Part shown: piece after piece, positions 8,821 to 17,030 of the stretch | How positions within the stretch are numbered: the first letter of the stretch is position 1 | How the letters are laid out: the number at the start of each line of letters is the position of its first letter | Assembly: GCA_003153035.1 (NCBI GenBank) | Contig: PMBT01000041.1 | Coordinates: 1-34,114 of the forward strand | DNA: 34,114 bases | Source: Opitutia bacterium | Lineage (GTDB): Bacteria > Verrucomicrobiota > Verrucomicrobiia > Opitutales > Opitutaceae | Direction: 5' to 3' | Notes under the pieces: model-generated | Database searches by the model: none | Told to the model about the DNA's origin: nothing | Seen by the model: only the letters and a program-made list of their open reading frames with translations | Position numbers and translations under genes: made by a program

Positions 8821-9108
8821 ATGACGAAATGCACTATGGCAAAGAAACCCGCCCGTATTCCGAACGCTAAATTCATGGCCCCGGTCACCCCGGACGCCCT
8901 TCTCGCCGCTGTCGTTGGCAGCAAGCCGCTGCCGCGCACCGAGCTCACCAAGAAACTCTGGGATTACATCAAGAAGAATGGTCTGCAGGACAAGAAGGTC
9001 CGGACGCAGATCAATGGCGATGACAAGCTGAAGGCCGTGTTCAATGGCAAGGCCAAGGTCAGCATGTTCGAAATGACGAAGCTCGTTTCCGGGCACGTCG
9101 CGAAATAA
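8821..9108 (+). CDS. SWIB/MDM2 domain-containing small protein
   Basis: A basic 95-residue protein whose residues about 18-95 match a free-standing SWIB domain: a PVTPDALLAAVVG segment, then RTELTKKLWDYIKKN and DDKLKAVFNGKAKVSMFEM. Bacterial SWIB proteins of this size are characteristic of Chlamydiae and other PVC phyla and are thought to act on chromatin or DNA topology; that role is not established. ATG 8821 is chosen because GAAGGG lies four bases upstream. An in-frame TTG at 8803 and ATG at 8836 are less likely. A strong terminator follows, so it is probably monocistronic. Confidence 0.88.
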   Translation: MTKCTMAKKPARIPNAKFMAPVTPDALLAAVVGSKPLPRTELTKKLWDYIKKNGLQDKKVRTQINGDDKLKAVFNGKAKVSMFEMTKLVSGHVAK

Positions 9109-9128
9109 GACTCCCTTTTTTTGGCCAG

Positions 9129-9165
9129 ACGCCGCCGCAGGTTGACCTGCGGCGGCGTTTTATTT
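9129..9165 (+). terminator. Rho-independent terminator of the SWIB gene
   Basis: A perfect 13-bp stem (ACGCCGCCGCAGG, loop TTGA, CCTGCGGCGGCGT at 9146-9158) is followed by TTTATTTT. It sits 20 bases after the SWIB stop codon. This is the clearest terminator in the window. Confidence 0.9.
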
Positions 9166-9234
9166 TACGGCAGGGCAGGCGGCGGCGGGAGAAGCCGCAA
9201 GCGCACGCGGAATCATGGTCCGGCAAGATCGGGC

Positions 9235-9273
9235 TTGACTTCGGAGATATTGAAGTGATATCACTATAATATC
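9235..9273 (+). promoter_or_regulatory. Promoter elements and 28-bp operator-like dyad ahead of the SPFH operon
   Basis: The dyad at 9246-9273 is GATATT-GA-AGTGATATCACT-AT-AATATC. The inner 12 bp (9254-9265) are a perfect palindrome and the outer 6-bp arms also match. A TATAAT box lies at 9265-9270 inside the right half. TTGACT at 9235-9240 is 24 bases upstream of it, too far for a standard -35; at 17-18 bases the alternative -10 is a weak TATCAC. A regulator bound here would cover the promoter. The ribbon-helix-helix protein at the end of the operon is a candidate, by inference. Confidence 0.6.
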
Positions 9274-9277
9274 TTCA

Positions 9278-9499
9278 ATGAATGCTCTCTTTTTAACCTC
9301 AGTGAGCCGGAAAATCTCGGGAGGGTTTTGCGCCCGGGTGATTCTCGGATTGTCCTTGATAGGTGCGTTTCTGCTCGTCGGTGCCGGATCGGTTGAACTC
9401 ATGCAACTCGAGTCCGCGCCAACCGTAGTCGGGTTTGTGAGCCCGGTTATGCCGATCTTCCCTTTCGTTACGATATTTCTCCTTAATATCCAGCCATGA
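9278..9499 (+). CDS. Possible small membrane protein at head of SPFH operon
   Basis: A 73-residue frame opens right after the dyad and ends with an ATGA overlap onto the SPFH gene. It has two hydrophobic stretches, about residues 19-42 and 50-70, fitting a two-helix membrane protein. The TATAAT box lies only 8 bases before its ATG, so a transcript from that box would be almost leaderless. No family is recognised. It could equally be the untranslated leader of the SPFH gene; overlap and hydrophobicity are the only support. Confidence 0.35.
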   Translation: MNALFLTSVSRKISGGFCARVILGLSLIGAFLLVGAGSVELMQLESAPTVVGFVSPVMPIFPFVTIFLLNIQP

Positions 9500-10416
9500 A
9501 TACATTAGAAAACACCGTTCATTCCCGCAATCGCGAGCGTCCCATGCGCGCAGCCAACGGTTGGCTGCTTTTGTTAATCACTCTCGTCCTTTATATTGCC
9601 ACCGTCTGGGTATTCGTTTCCGGCATTTCGGTGTTTACGACGCATTACGGAACCACCGGGGGTTGGTTGCTTGCCACCGCGGGTGTCTTGATAATCCTGG
9701 CGATCACGATCAGCAACGGCTTCTTCACCCTCCAGCCCAACGAGGCAGCGGTGCTGATCCTGTTTGGGGCCTACCAGGGGACCGTGCGGGACAGCGGTTT
9801 CTTCTGGACGAACCCCTTCAACAAGAGGGTCAAGATATCACTCCGCGCCCGCAACTTCAACGGCGACAAACTCAAGGTGAATGACAAGCGCGGCAACCCG
9901 GTCGAGATCGCCGCGGTCATCGTCTGGCGGGTCCAGGATACCGCCCAAGCGTGCTTCGATGTCGACAATTATGAGCATTACGTCGCTGTCCAGAGCGAGT
10001 CCGCCGTGCGGCACCTCGCCAGCGGTTATGCCTATGACGATGGTGAGCAGGACGAGATCACCTTGCGCGGCGGCAGCGACGCCGTGTCCGCTGCGCTGCG
10101 CGACGAACTACATCAGCGCCTTGAAAAGGCCGGCGTGCAGGTCGAGGAGGCGCGGATCACCCACCTGGCGTACGCGCCGGAGATCGCGCAGGCCATGCTC
10201 CGCCGCCAGCAGGCAGAGGCGGTCATCGCGGCGCGCCAGAAGATTGTGCACGGCGCGGTCAGCATGGTCGACATGGCGCTGAAAGAGCTGGCGGAGAAGC
10301 ACGTCGTCAATCTCGACGAGGAGCGCAAGGCGGCCATGGTCAGCAATCTGCTCGTCGTGCTTTGCGGCGAGGCGGAGGTCCACCCGGTCGTGAACACCGG
10401 CACGCTCTACAACTGA
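9496..10416 (+). CDS. SPFH/Band 7 (stomatin/HflC-like) membrane protein
   Basis: A 306-residue protein with two N-terminal membrane segments (about 22-47 and 55-76) and a Band 7 domain (about 77-265): the segment [19 protein letters not shown], then [15 protein letters not shown] and the helical [17 protein letters not shown]. The C-terminal part is helical and suited to oligomer assembly. SPFH proteins form large ring or cage assemblies that organise membrane domains or control proteases. It heads a run of closely spaced same-strand genes (DUF1737, PH-like, ribbon-helix-helix), pointing to an operon. An in-frame ATG at 9544 is a possible alternative start; neither has a clear ribosome binding site. 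Confidence 0.9.
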   Translation: MNTLENTVHSRNRERPMRAANGWLLLLITLVLYIATVWVFVSGISVFTTHYGTTGGWLLATAGVLIILAITISNGFFTLQPNEAAVLILFGAYQGTVRDSGFFWTNPFNKRVKISLRARNFNGDKLKVNDKRGNPVEIAAVIVWRVQDTAQACFDVDNYEHYVAVQSESAVRHLASGYAYDDGEQDEITLRGGSDAVSAALRDELHQRLEKAGVQVEEARITHLAYAPEIAQAMLRRQQAEAVIAARQKIVHGAVSMVDMALKELAEKHVVNLDEERKAAMVSNLLVVLCGEAEVHPVVNTGTLYN

Positions 10417-10459
10417 GCGGCCTCAACGGCTGCCTCCCGGGCCCAGCCCAATTCTCATC

Positions 10460-10627
10460 ATGCAATACAAGATCATTTCGGTTGTCTCCGTTTTCTCGCC
10501 GGCCAAGGCGCTCGAGAAACTCACCAGGGAAGTGAATGAGGCCATCATGCTCGGGTGGGAGCCGATCGGCGGTCTCACCACGGTCGGCGGGCAACGTTTC
10601 TTCCAAGCGATGATCAAGCGCCGCTAG
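10460..10627 (+). CDS. DUF1737 domain-containing protein
   Basis: A complete 55-residue protein with the DUF1737 pattern: MQYKIISV at the N-terminus, EVNEAIMLGWEPIGGL in the middle and FFQAMIKRR at the end. The function of DUF1737 is unknown; such proteins are small, soluble and often lie next to membrane or phage-type genes. It starts 43 bases after the SPFH gene and ends 12 bases before the PH-like gene, consistent with one transcript. Confidence 0.85.
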   Translation: MQYKIISVVSVFSPAKALEKLTREVNEAIMLGWEPIGGLTTVGGQRFFQAMIKRR

Positions 10628-10639
10628 GAATGTGCTGAA

Positions 10640-11179
10640 ATGAACGACGGTCGTTACGTTCCCGCGGCTGAATTTGCCCCCGCCGCCCTCGGCACGCGCG
10701 GGCGGATCACGACGTCGATCGCCGCCGCGACGGTCCTCATTGCGCTGGCGGTGGCCACAGTGCTGTTGCTGGCGAAACGCCCCGCGCCACCCTGGCAGGT
10801 GTTTATCGCCCTCGGAATCGCCCTGCCCGTGCAAGCCGTGATCTGGTACGGAACGCGGGTGCGCTGCTATCGGCTCGCGGAGGACGAGTTGATGGTGGAA
10901 CGGGCTTTCCGGACGGTGCGCCTTCCGCTGGCGGGGCTGAAGGATGCGACGCATGATCGCGACGCCATGCGAGGCGCCTGGAAGATCCGGGGCAACAAGG
11001 GCCTCGGCACCATTTCCGGCCGCTTTCGCAGCAAACGGCTGGGCCGGTTCGACGCCTACCTGAGCGATGCGGAGCACGCGGTCGTGCTGCGCTGGCCGGA
11101 CCACTGTGTTGTCATCTCGCCGGAGCAGCACTCCTTCTTCATCGAAACCGTGCGCAAGCGCGCCGGGCTCTCCCGTTGA
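10640..11179 (+). CDS. Membrane protein with bacterial PH-like domain
   Basis: A 179-residue protein. Two hydrophobic helices (about 23-47 and 53-71) are followed by a beta-rich domain starting at CYRLAEDELMVERAF and containing the FDAYLSD and VVISPEQHSFFIETV strands, a pattern seen in bPH/YdbT-type domains. Such domains sit on the cytoplasmic face of the membrane and bind partners or lipid. Family recognition is by pattern. Its stop overlaps a TTG that could start the next gene, and the next ATG is five bases downstream, so coupling is likely. Confidence 0.7.
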   Translation: MNDGRYVPAAEFAPAALGTRGRITTSIAAATVLIALAVATVLLLAKRPAPPWQVFIALGIALPVQAVIWYGTRVRCYRLAEDELMVERAFRTVRLPLAGLKDATHDRDAMRGAWKIRGNKGLGTISGRFRSKRLGRFDAYLSDAEHAVVLRWPDHCVVISPEQHSFFIETVRKRAGLSR

Positions 11180-11184
11180 CTCCG

Positions 11185-11379
11185 ATGCCATCCGAAGACC
11201 GCAAAGCTTTTCTGTTGCGCATTGACGCCCGGCTTTGGACCGAGCTTGAGGCGTGGGCTGGCGATGAACTGCGCAGCGTGAACGGTCAGATCGAGTTTCT
11301 TCTCCGCCAGGCGCTGCAACAACGCCGCCGGCGGCGGCAGGTGGCAGACACGGCGGAGCCTTCGGATCCGACCACCTGA
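11185..11379 (+). CDS. Ribbon-helix-helix (Arc-like) DNA-binding protein
   Basis: A 64-residue basic protein. RKAFLLRIDARLWTELEAWA gives the short beta strand and first helix of an Arc/MetJ-type fold, and RSVNGQIEFLLRQAL gives the second helix with the usual S.N..I..LL pattern. The tail is arginine-rich. ATG 11185 is preferred; TTG 11176 would overlap the upstream stop. Proteins of this type bind palindromic operators as dimers, and it closes the SPFH operon. It may act on the dyad at 9246-9273; that link is inferred. Confidence 0.8.
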   Translation: MPSEDRKAFLLRIDARLWTELEAWAGDELRSVNGQIEFLLRQALQQRRRRRQVADTAEPSDPTT

Positions 11380-11439
11380 AGAACCGTTTCGCATCGCGGC
11401 GGCCAGCGCAGCCGGTATAGGCTGGGCCGTCTTTTCACC

Positions 11440-12450
11440 ATGCCTGCAGCACGCGCCACCCCCACGCACATCCGGGCCGTCCTCATGCTGGTGCTCGCCA
11501 ACGTTTTTTGGGGGCTGAGTTTTCCGTTGATCAAGGCGATCGCGTTTGAGCATCAGCAACTGCTTCCCGCGAGCAGCAGCTGGTTCATCACCGCCTGCAT
11601 GCTGGCGCCGCGTTTTCTGCTGGCGACGGCGATCCTGCTGGTGTGGCGCCGCAGGGCGCTGCGCGGCCTGAGCCGGCCGGAGATCCGGCAAGGGGTGGGG
11701 CTGGCGCTGTTCGCAATCGTCGGCATGGTGTTTCAAAACGACGGCCTGCAATACACCTCCGCGTCGACCTCCGCGTTCCTGACGCAGGTTTACGCCATCC
11801 TGATCCCGCTCTGGCTGGCCCTGCGCCAGCGCCGGCTTCCGCCGGCAACTGTGTGGGTGAGTTGCGCGCTCGTGCTGGCCGGAGCGGCCGTGCTGGCGAA
11901 GGTGGATTGGCGCGAACTGCATCTTGGCCGGGGCGAGATTGAGACCCTGTTAAGCTCCCTGTTTTTCATGGGAGAGATCCTGCTGCTGGATCGCACCGAT
12001 TTCGCCGGGAACCGGCCGGTCCCGGTGACGCTTCTGATGTTCATCGTAGAGGCGGCCGCGTCATTGGTCATGATCGGGGCGACGGCACCGCGCCTGGCGG
12101 ATGTGCCGGTGCTGTTCACCTCGGCGCCCTGGGTCGGTTTCACGGTGGCGCTGACGCTCTTTTGCACCGTGGGAGCGTTCACCATCATGAACACCTGGCA
12201 ACCGCGGATCACCGCGACGGAGGCGGGGTTGATCTACTGCCTGGAGCCGCTCTTTGCCTCGTTCATGGCGCTATTCCTGCCCGGGATTTTTTCTGTCTTC
12301 GCTGGTTTCACCTATCCCAACGAGACCCTGACCGGGAATCTACTCATCGGCGGCGGGCTCATCACCGCGGCCAACGTGCTCATCCAGTTGAAGCCGCCGG
12401 CGCGGTCTGCGGCGCCAGCGCCGCTAGCGCCGGGGAAAGATGGAGAATAA
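11440..12450 (+). CDS. EamA/DMT-family transporter
   Basis: A 336-residue inner-membrane protein with ten predicted helices in two EamA-type halves. The first half opens with VLANVFWGLSFPLIKA and includes TSASTSAFLTQVYAILIP; the second includes TATEAGLIYCLEPLFASF, the conserved EamA segment with E and P. DMT transporters move metabolites, amino acids or drugs; the substrate is not predictable. The Ala/Pro-rich tail is probably disordered. It faces a second EamA gene across a 109-base convergent gap. Confidence 0.9.
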   Translation: MPAARATPTHIRAVLMLVLANVFWGLSFPLIKAIAFEHQQLLPASSSWFITACMLAPRFLLATAILLVWRRRALRGLSRPEIRQGVGLALFAIVGMVFQNDGLQYTSASTSAFLTQVYAILIPLWLALRQRRLPPATVWVSCALVLAGAAVLAKVDWRELHLGRGEIETLLSSLFFMGEILLLDRTDFAGNRPVPVTLLMFIVEAAASLVMIGATAPRLADVPVLFTSAPWVGFTVALTLFCTVGAFTIMNTWQPRITATEAGLIYCLEPLFASFMALFLPGIFSVFAGFTYPNETLTGNLLIGGGLITAANVLIQLKPPARSAAPAPLAPGKDGE

Positions 12451-12533
12451 AAGACCGAAGATCGGTTGCGACGAGTCCGCACGCAGACTGTCGGCTTCTT
12501 CTTGGATCTTTCCTCTTTCGTCTTCGATCGCCG

Positions 12534-12562
12534 TGAGGCATCGCCGTGCGGCGACGGCCTCA
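12534..12562. other. Hairpin between convergent transporter genes
   Basis: TGAGGC and GCCTCA arms enclose an inner CGCC-GTGC-GGCG stem, so the region can fold from either strand. Its right edge covers the stop codon of the leftward gene. No T-run is present, so a terminator role is possible but unproved. Confidence 0.35.
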
Positions 12563-13438
12563 GACTGTAGCGGGCGGAGGGGTCGTCATCAGGTTAGTCC
12601 GGAGACTGTGCAGCGTGCGCAGGGTCACTGCCGAGAGGACGATCACTCCGCCCAGCAGGGAGAGCGGACCGGGCCGTTCTCCGATCACCAGCAACACCCA
12701 TATCGGGTTAAGGATGGGCTCGATGACCGGGATTAGCACCGCCTCGAGCGCAGTCACATGGCGGATCGCACGGGCGTAGAGGAGGTAGGAGAGTCCGAGC
12801 TGCACGACGCCCAGCAGCGCCAGCGCGATCCAGCCACGGGTGTTGGGGAGGGAATGGGCCGAGAGCATGAAAGGAATCCCGATCACACCGGCCAGCAGGT
12901 TGCCGAGGAAGATCGATTCCTCTGCCGACGTATCCTTCTGCTTGCGCAGCAGCAGGGTCATCGAGGCAAAAGCCACGCCGCTGGCCAGCGCGACCAGGTT
13001 GCCCGCGAATCCGGCGAACTGCAGGTCGTCGCAAAAAAACAGGGCCATGCCGCTGAACACGACCACGATGGTGATCCAGTCGGCGCGCGTCGCCCGCTCG
13101 CCGAGGAACCAGGCGCCAAAAAGCGCGATCCACACCGGGGCCGTGTATTGGAGGAGAATGGCATTGGCCGCGGTCGTGAGCTTGTTGGCGGTGACGAACA
13201 GGATGGTCGTGCCCGCGTAGGCCACCGCGCCCCCGATCTGCGCCGCCGACCAGGTGAAGCGAAAGCGCGGGGCGAAGACCGCGAGAAAAACCGCCGCGAT
13301 AAAGCCGCGACCGCCCGCCACGGCCAGCGGAGGCCAGGCAACCGACTTGATCAGCAGGCCACCCAGGCTCCAGCAAAGCGCCGCGGCGGCCATCAGGCCG
13401 ACCGCCCGCGCATGCGCCGCACTTCTCATCGTGCGCAT
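12560..13438 (-). CDS. EamA/DMT-family transporter
   Basis: A ten-helix EamA transporter of 292 residues from the ATG at 13438 (MRTMRSAAHARAVGLM). A longer frame reaches 13516, but its extra N-terminus is not membrane-like for this family. Features are ALCWSLGGLLIKS in helix 1, NAILLQYTAPVWIALFG in the first repeat and ALEAVLIPVIEPILNPIW in the second. It is distinct from the neighbour at 11440, with low similarity outside family motifs. The start is divergent from the gene at 13583, leaving about 145 bases for two promoters. Confidence 0.88.
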   Translation of the reverse strand: MRTMRSAAHARAVGLMAAAALCWSLGGLLIKSVAWPPLAVAGGRGFIAAVFLAVFAPRFRFTWSAAQIGGAVAYAGTTILFVTANKLTTAANAILLQYTAPVWIALFGAWFLGERATRADWITIVVVFSGMALFFCDDLQFAGFAGNLVALASGVAFASMTLLLRKQKDTSAEESIFLGNLLAGVIGIPFMLSAHSLPNTRGWIALALLGVVQLGLSYLLYARAIRHVTALEAVLIPVIEPILNPIWVLLVIGERPGPLSLLGGVIVLSAVTLRTLHSLRTNLMTTPPPATV

Positions 13439-13582
13439 GGATGCCGCAAGCCCCGATTCAACGCACGACAAAACCACACGGCCGGTGGCACAGCAGGCCG
13501 CGAAAAGTGATGGCACAGTGGAGCGGCCGGGCGCTGCTGTGGCTTGCTTCCTGCTATGGGGAGGCTAGATTAGCCGGGAACT

Positions 13583-14107
13583 ATGACTTTTCGATCCATC
13601 AGCCTTTTCCTGATCGTGCTGCTCGGCATCGCTCGGGCGACCGCCGAGCCAGTAACCCGCCGCGAAGTCCTCGCCGCCATCGCGGTGCTCGAAAAGGATG
13701 TCACCAGCGCCGACGCCCTCAAGGCAGCGGAAACCGTCACGCGTTTCGGCAAGGAGAGCGAGACGGTGCTCATCACGATCGGGACGGAAACAATGCCGTG
13801 GGTGCAGCTCGATGCGCCCGAACCCGAAGCCCCGGTCCGCGCCTTGTTGATGGCGGCCTATTTCGCGGGGGACATCAAATCGCAGCTGGAAAAACGGCGG
13901 GCCGTGGACGATCCGTACAGCGGCTGGCTGGCCACCATCACGGCCTATCGTCAGATTCGCAGAAAGCAGCCGGAAATGGTGATTCCCGAGGTCGAGGAGT
14001 TGATCAAGAAGGAGCGGGCGGGCACGCTCAAACAGGAGGCGGAGGACCTGCGCCAGCAGCAGGAACAGGAGCAGCAGCGGGAACAGCGGCCGACCAACAT
14101 GGTTTAG
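13583..14107 (+). CDS. Small secreted protein of unknown function
   Basis: A 174-residue protein with an N-terminal signal sequence (hydrophobic core SLFLIVLLGIA, likely cleavage after ATA near residue 21). The mature part is mostly helical and ends in a Gln/Glu-rich coiled-coil-like tail. No family is recognised. The stop codon TAG (14105-14107) is formed by the first bases of the MITE-like element that follows, so the original C-terminus may have been longer or different. Base use agrees with neighbouring genes. Confidence 0.75.
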   Translation: MTFRSISLFLIVLLGIARATAEPVTRREVLAAIAVLEKDVTSADALKAAETVTRFGKESETVLITIGTETMPWVQLDAPEPEAPVRALLMAAYFAGDIKSQLEKRRAVDDPYSGWLATITAYRQIRRKQPEMVIPEVEELIKKERAGTLKQEAEDLRQQQEQEQQREQRPTNMV

Positions 14108-14260
14108 AGCGGTTTCACGAAAACTGTAGCCGTAGACGGCGGCCAAATGGAGGGCGAGGCTCCCGCCGAGCCGCGGCGGCGACGAGTGCGATAGCCTCGG
14201 CGGACACGGAGGTCCGCCCTCCACCCAAGCGCGGCTGCAGGTTTATTTAAACTGCTCTAG
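14105..14260 (-). mobile_element. MITE-like element, copy A
   Basis: The ends are TAGAGCGGTTTC on the left and AAACTGCTCTAG on the right. The element is the reverse complement of copy B at 27290-27446 and is nearly identical over its central part, including the GGCGGACACGGAGGTCCGCC and GGAGGGCGAGGCTCCCGCC palindromes. It has no reading frame of its own. It lies between convergent genes and its first bases provide the stop codon of the preceding gene. Confidence 0.8.
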
Positions 14261-14303
14261 CCTGGGGTTTCCCAGCGCGGAAGGGCTAAAACCGAACCGT
14301 TTC

Positions 14304-14363
14304 ACAGGAACAACCGAGGAAACGGAGAAGAAGATACTCTCAGTTTCCTCCGTTCTCTCCTGT
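14304..14363. repeat. Imperfect inverted repeat before the GT-C gene 3' end
   Basis: ACAGGAACAACCGAGGAAAC at the left pairs imperfectly with GTTTCCTCCGTTCTCTCC..TGT at the right. AAAAA follows on the plus strand. It sits 35 bases beyond the stop codon of the leftward GT-C gene and may act in transcript ending; direction and strength are unclear. Confidence 0.45.
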
Positions 14364-14397
14364 AAAAAGTCCGGGGTTTGAAACCGCCGGGCGCCGG

Positions 14398-16893
14398 TCA
14401 CTGCGCGAGGCGGGTACGCAGATCGTCTGGCAATAAATCCAGCGCAAGTTGGTGCAACCGTTGGTCGGCAATCCCCAGGCCATATGCTTTGCCCAGTACT
14501 TGCAGGCGATAAAGCGCACCGGTGTTCAGTGAACGCACTTTTGCCTCATCAATCTCCGCCAGGCAGCGCTTCACATGCTCGCGAGCCAGATCAGCACGCT
14601 TGTTTCGCGCGAGCACGACAGCCAGGCTGACCCGCCGGTCCCACGGCAGGCCGCGATCAGCTCCTCCGGTAAGGCGCCGCAGCAGCGATTCGAAGGTACG
14701 TTCCAAACTGGCCCGATCATCACGGGCAATCTCAACCTGGGCTCGGGCCACCAAAGCGCCGAGATCTGCCGGAAAACGCCGGAGTGCCTGTCCCGTGTAC
14801 GCTGCCTGATCAAGCAATCCCATCTCGACGAAATACTCCGCGCTCCGGCTGAGAGCCGCCGCATCTTCCTGGTCTTCTACCACTTCTAGAATCGTAACCG
14901 ACTGTCCTTCAAACCCGGTTATGGTCGGAAGCTGATACGGCACCGGCTTGAGCCAGGGTGGCAGCCGCCAGTAGGTCAGTCGTTCATAGAACGTACCCTC
15001 AATCTTTCCCATCCCCATGCGCGTGTAAGCGTCGAGATAGGAGTCCCACGAGGGGATGACGATGTGGGTGACCCCGCGCTGGTCGATCAACTCCTTCGCT
15101 TCTTCCGGGGTGGACGCACTTACAATCCGGATTGCGGCTCCCAGACCATCCAGGTTGTCCCTGCTGAGCGTCGCTAGTCCCCGCAACCCGGCGTAATAAT
15201 GCAGGGTGATGGTTTGACTGTGGGGCGCCAGAATCACCGCATTGCCCGTCCCGATATGCTTCGCCAGCCAGCGGGCCAGGTCCCGCTCCACCAACCCCCC
15301 GATCTGGGCCTCATCGAGCGCGTTCTTTATCCCGGAGTCAATTTCCGGGACCATCTGAACTGCCCCGGTCAAAAAAACCGCTGCCAGGAAACCGGACCAG
15401 ACCCAGCGGATGAACCGATGGTTGACTGCCCCGCCAATCGCCGCCGTGGTCGCGACCAGCAGGGCGAGCAGAACCACATCGACCTGATTCCACCAGCTAA
15501 GTCGCGAGTGGGCGAAGCCGACCGCGATGCATACCGGACCGAGCGCGACCGCAATGGACACCCGGGATGCCATTCCCGTGGCGCGGCGCAGAACCAACCA
15601 TCCCGCCGGCAGCACCAGCAACACCGGCAACAGCGTGGCCCAAACCCTCAGGGTAATGCCCTCATGGACCATCCAGGTCCACAAGCTGGTCGCCGCCATT
15701 TCGCCTGACAGTCTGGTGAGCTGGAGTGAGGACAGGTTTGTTTCCAGGAATCCGAGGCTATGGGTCCGCCACATTCCAATGGGCAGCGACACCACAGCGG
15801 CGCCAGCAAGCACCCAGATGCCAATCTCGCGAAGACCCCGCCCGGGGCTGGCCCCCTGGATCCGGGCGGTCGTCCGCGCCAGAAGCGCACCTCCGCCCAG
15901 CCATGCGAGTGCGTAAAGCGGGTGAACGGCCCTCAGTTGCCACGAACCCAGGTGAGCGGGAAAATACTCGATCAAATATCCCGCAAAACTGGCGGCCGCC
16001 CCCCCGAGAGCCCAGGTCAGCCACGGCAGTGTTTTCGTTGCCGCCCCCGGCTTTTCCGGCGCGTTGTCCCGGGCAACCCAGGCGGCGATGAATCCACCCA
16101 AGGCGATCCCGGCGAGGACCGGCACCTGGCTGGCCACGCCAATCCACAGCCCAAGGCCGCCCATGACCCCGGCGACGAAAAACCAGCGCCCCGCCCGTTT
16201 CCCCGTGTCCGCCGCCATCGAATGCGCCGCCCGGATCCCGGCGAGCAACAGCAGCACACTCCAGAACACGCACGCCAGCACCAGACCCTGATCATTGGGC
16301 GCTCCGGGGAGAAATCCCGCGGCGAATGGGAAAACGGCGGCCAATCCCATCGAGAGCAAGGCGGCCGGTAAAACGCCGAACTGCCACGCCACGAAAACGG
16401 TGGCCGCCCCCAGGAGCAGCAGATGGAGCAACGGGTCGGCAAACAAGGCCGCCCGCTCCACGGACCAATCAACCGGCCGGCCGGAAACCGTGTGGTCGAG
16501 CCAGGCGAGCGTTCCGAGCCACCAACGATAGGGCGAGGCGGCGGAGACTTCCCGACCGAACGGCGCATTCTCATAATCGATGTGACGCACCCGCCATTCC
16601 CGCCGGGCGAACATCTGCCGCGTTTGGTCGAGCCACTCGTAGCTCGTATTGTCGTGTTCAGGCACAATCAGCCGCGGTTGCCAGCCGCGGCGACCGGCGG
16701 GAGTGGATGTATCGATGGCCGGCGCTGTCCCGGACAGTTCGCTAATTCCCGACACATTTTCAACCCGCTGCACCCGAAGCACGTTGGTCCAGATCAGGAA
16801 ACCAAACGCCCCGAGCGGAATGGCCACCCAGGCGAGGGAAGAAGGTCGGAATGGGTTGCTCACTGCATGTGCCGCGAGTTTCGAATGACGCAT
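14398..16893 (-). CDS. GT-C-like multi-pass membrane protein, copy 1 (altered DHH motif)
   Basis: An 831-residue protein from ATG 16893 (MRHSKLAAHAV). A longer frame to 16998 would overlap the divergent gene and adds a Cys-rich stretch without family features. About nine to twelve membrane helices fill residues 18-520. After the first helix, a periplasmic loop carries VRHIDYENAPFGREV, and a later loop has AGFLPGAPNDQG. This layout recalls STT3/PglB/AglB oligosaccharyltransferases, where an early acidic residue and a DHH-type motif are catalytic, but here the latter reads NDQ (about 200-202). The C-terminal 300 residues are soluble and partly helical-repeat-like, with RGVTHIVIPSWD in the first part. 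It is a paralogue of the gene at 27455. Glycosyltransfer is inferred; an export or anchoring role is possible. Confidence 0.82.
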   Translation of the reverse strand: MRHSKLAAHAVSNPFRPSSLAWVAIPLGAFGFLIWTNVLRVQRVENVSGISELSGTAPAIDTSTPAGRRGWQPRLIVPEHDNTSYEWLDQTRQMFARREWRVRHIDYENAPFGREVSAASPYRWWLGTLAWLDHTVSGRPVDWSVERAALFADPLLHLLLLGAATVFVAWQFGVLPAALLSMGLAAVFPFAAGFLPGAPNDQGLVLACVFWSVLLLLAGIRAAHSMAADTGKRAGRWFFVAGVMGGLGLWIGVASQVPVLAGIALGGFIAAWVARDNAPEKPGAATKTLPWLTWALGGAAASFAGYLIEYFPAHLGSWQLRAVHPLYALAWLGGGALLARTTARIQGASPGRGLREIGIWVLAGAAVVSLPIGMWRTHSLGFLETNLSSLQLTRLSGEMAATSLWTWMVHEGITLRVWATLLPVLLVLPAGWLVLRRATGMASRVSIAVALGPVCIAVGFAHSRLSWWNQVDVVLLALLVATTAAIGGAVNHRFIRWVWSGFLAAVFLTGAVQMVPEIDSGIKNALDEAQIGGLVERDLARWLAKHIGTGNAVILAPHSQTITLHYYAGLRGLATLSRDNLDGLGAAIRIVSASTPEEAKELIDQRGVTHIVIPSWDSYLDAYTRMGMGKIEGTFYERLTYWRLPPWLKPVPYQLPTITGFEGQSVTILEVVEDQEDAAALSRSAEYFVEMGLLDQAAYTGQALRRFPADLGALVARAQVEIARDDRASLERTFESLLRRLTGGADRGLPWDRRVSLAVVLARNKRADLAREHVKRCLAEIDEAKVRSLNTGALYRLQVLGKAYGLGIADQRLHQLALDLLPDDLRTRLAQ

Positions 16894-17030
16894 GCAATCG
16901 GAGCAAAAAGTATCGGGCAAGCAAAGTTCGCATTCCCCCCTCAGGCAAAACCCGGCTTGACTCCCCCCGGGAGGGTTAGTCCCATCCCCGCCCAACAATG
17001 GTAGTCGCCGAGATCTTCGAGCACCCCGGA

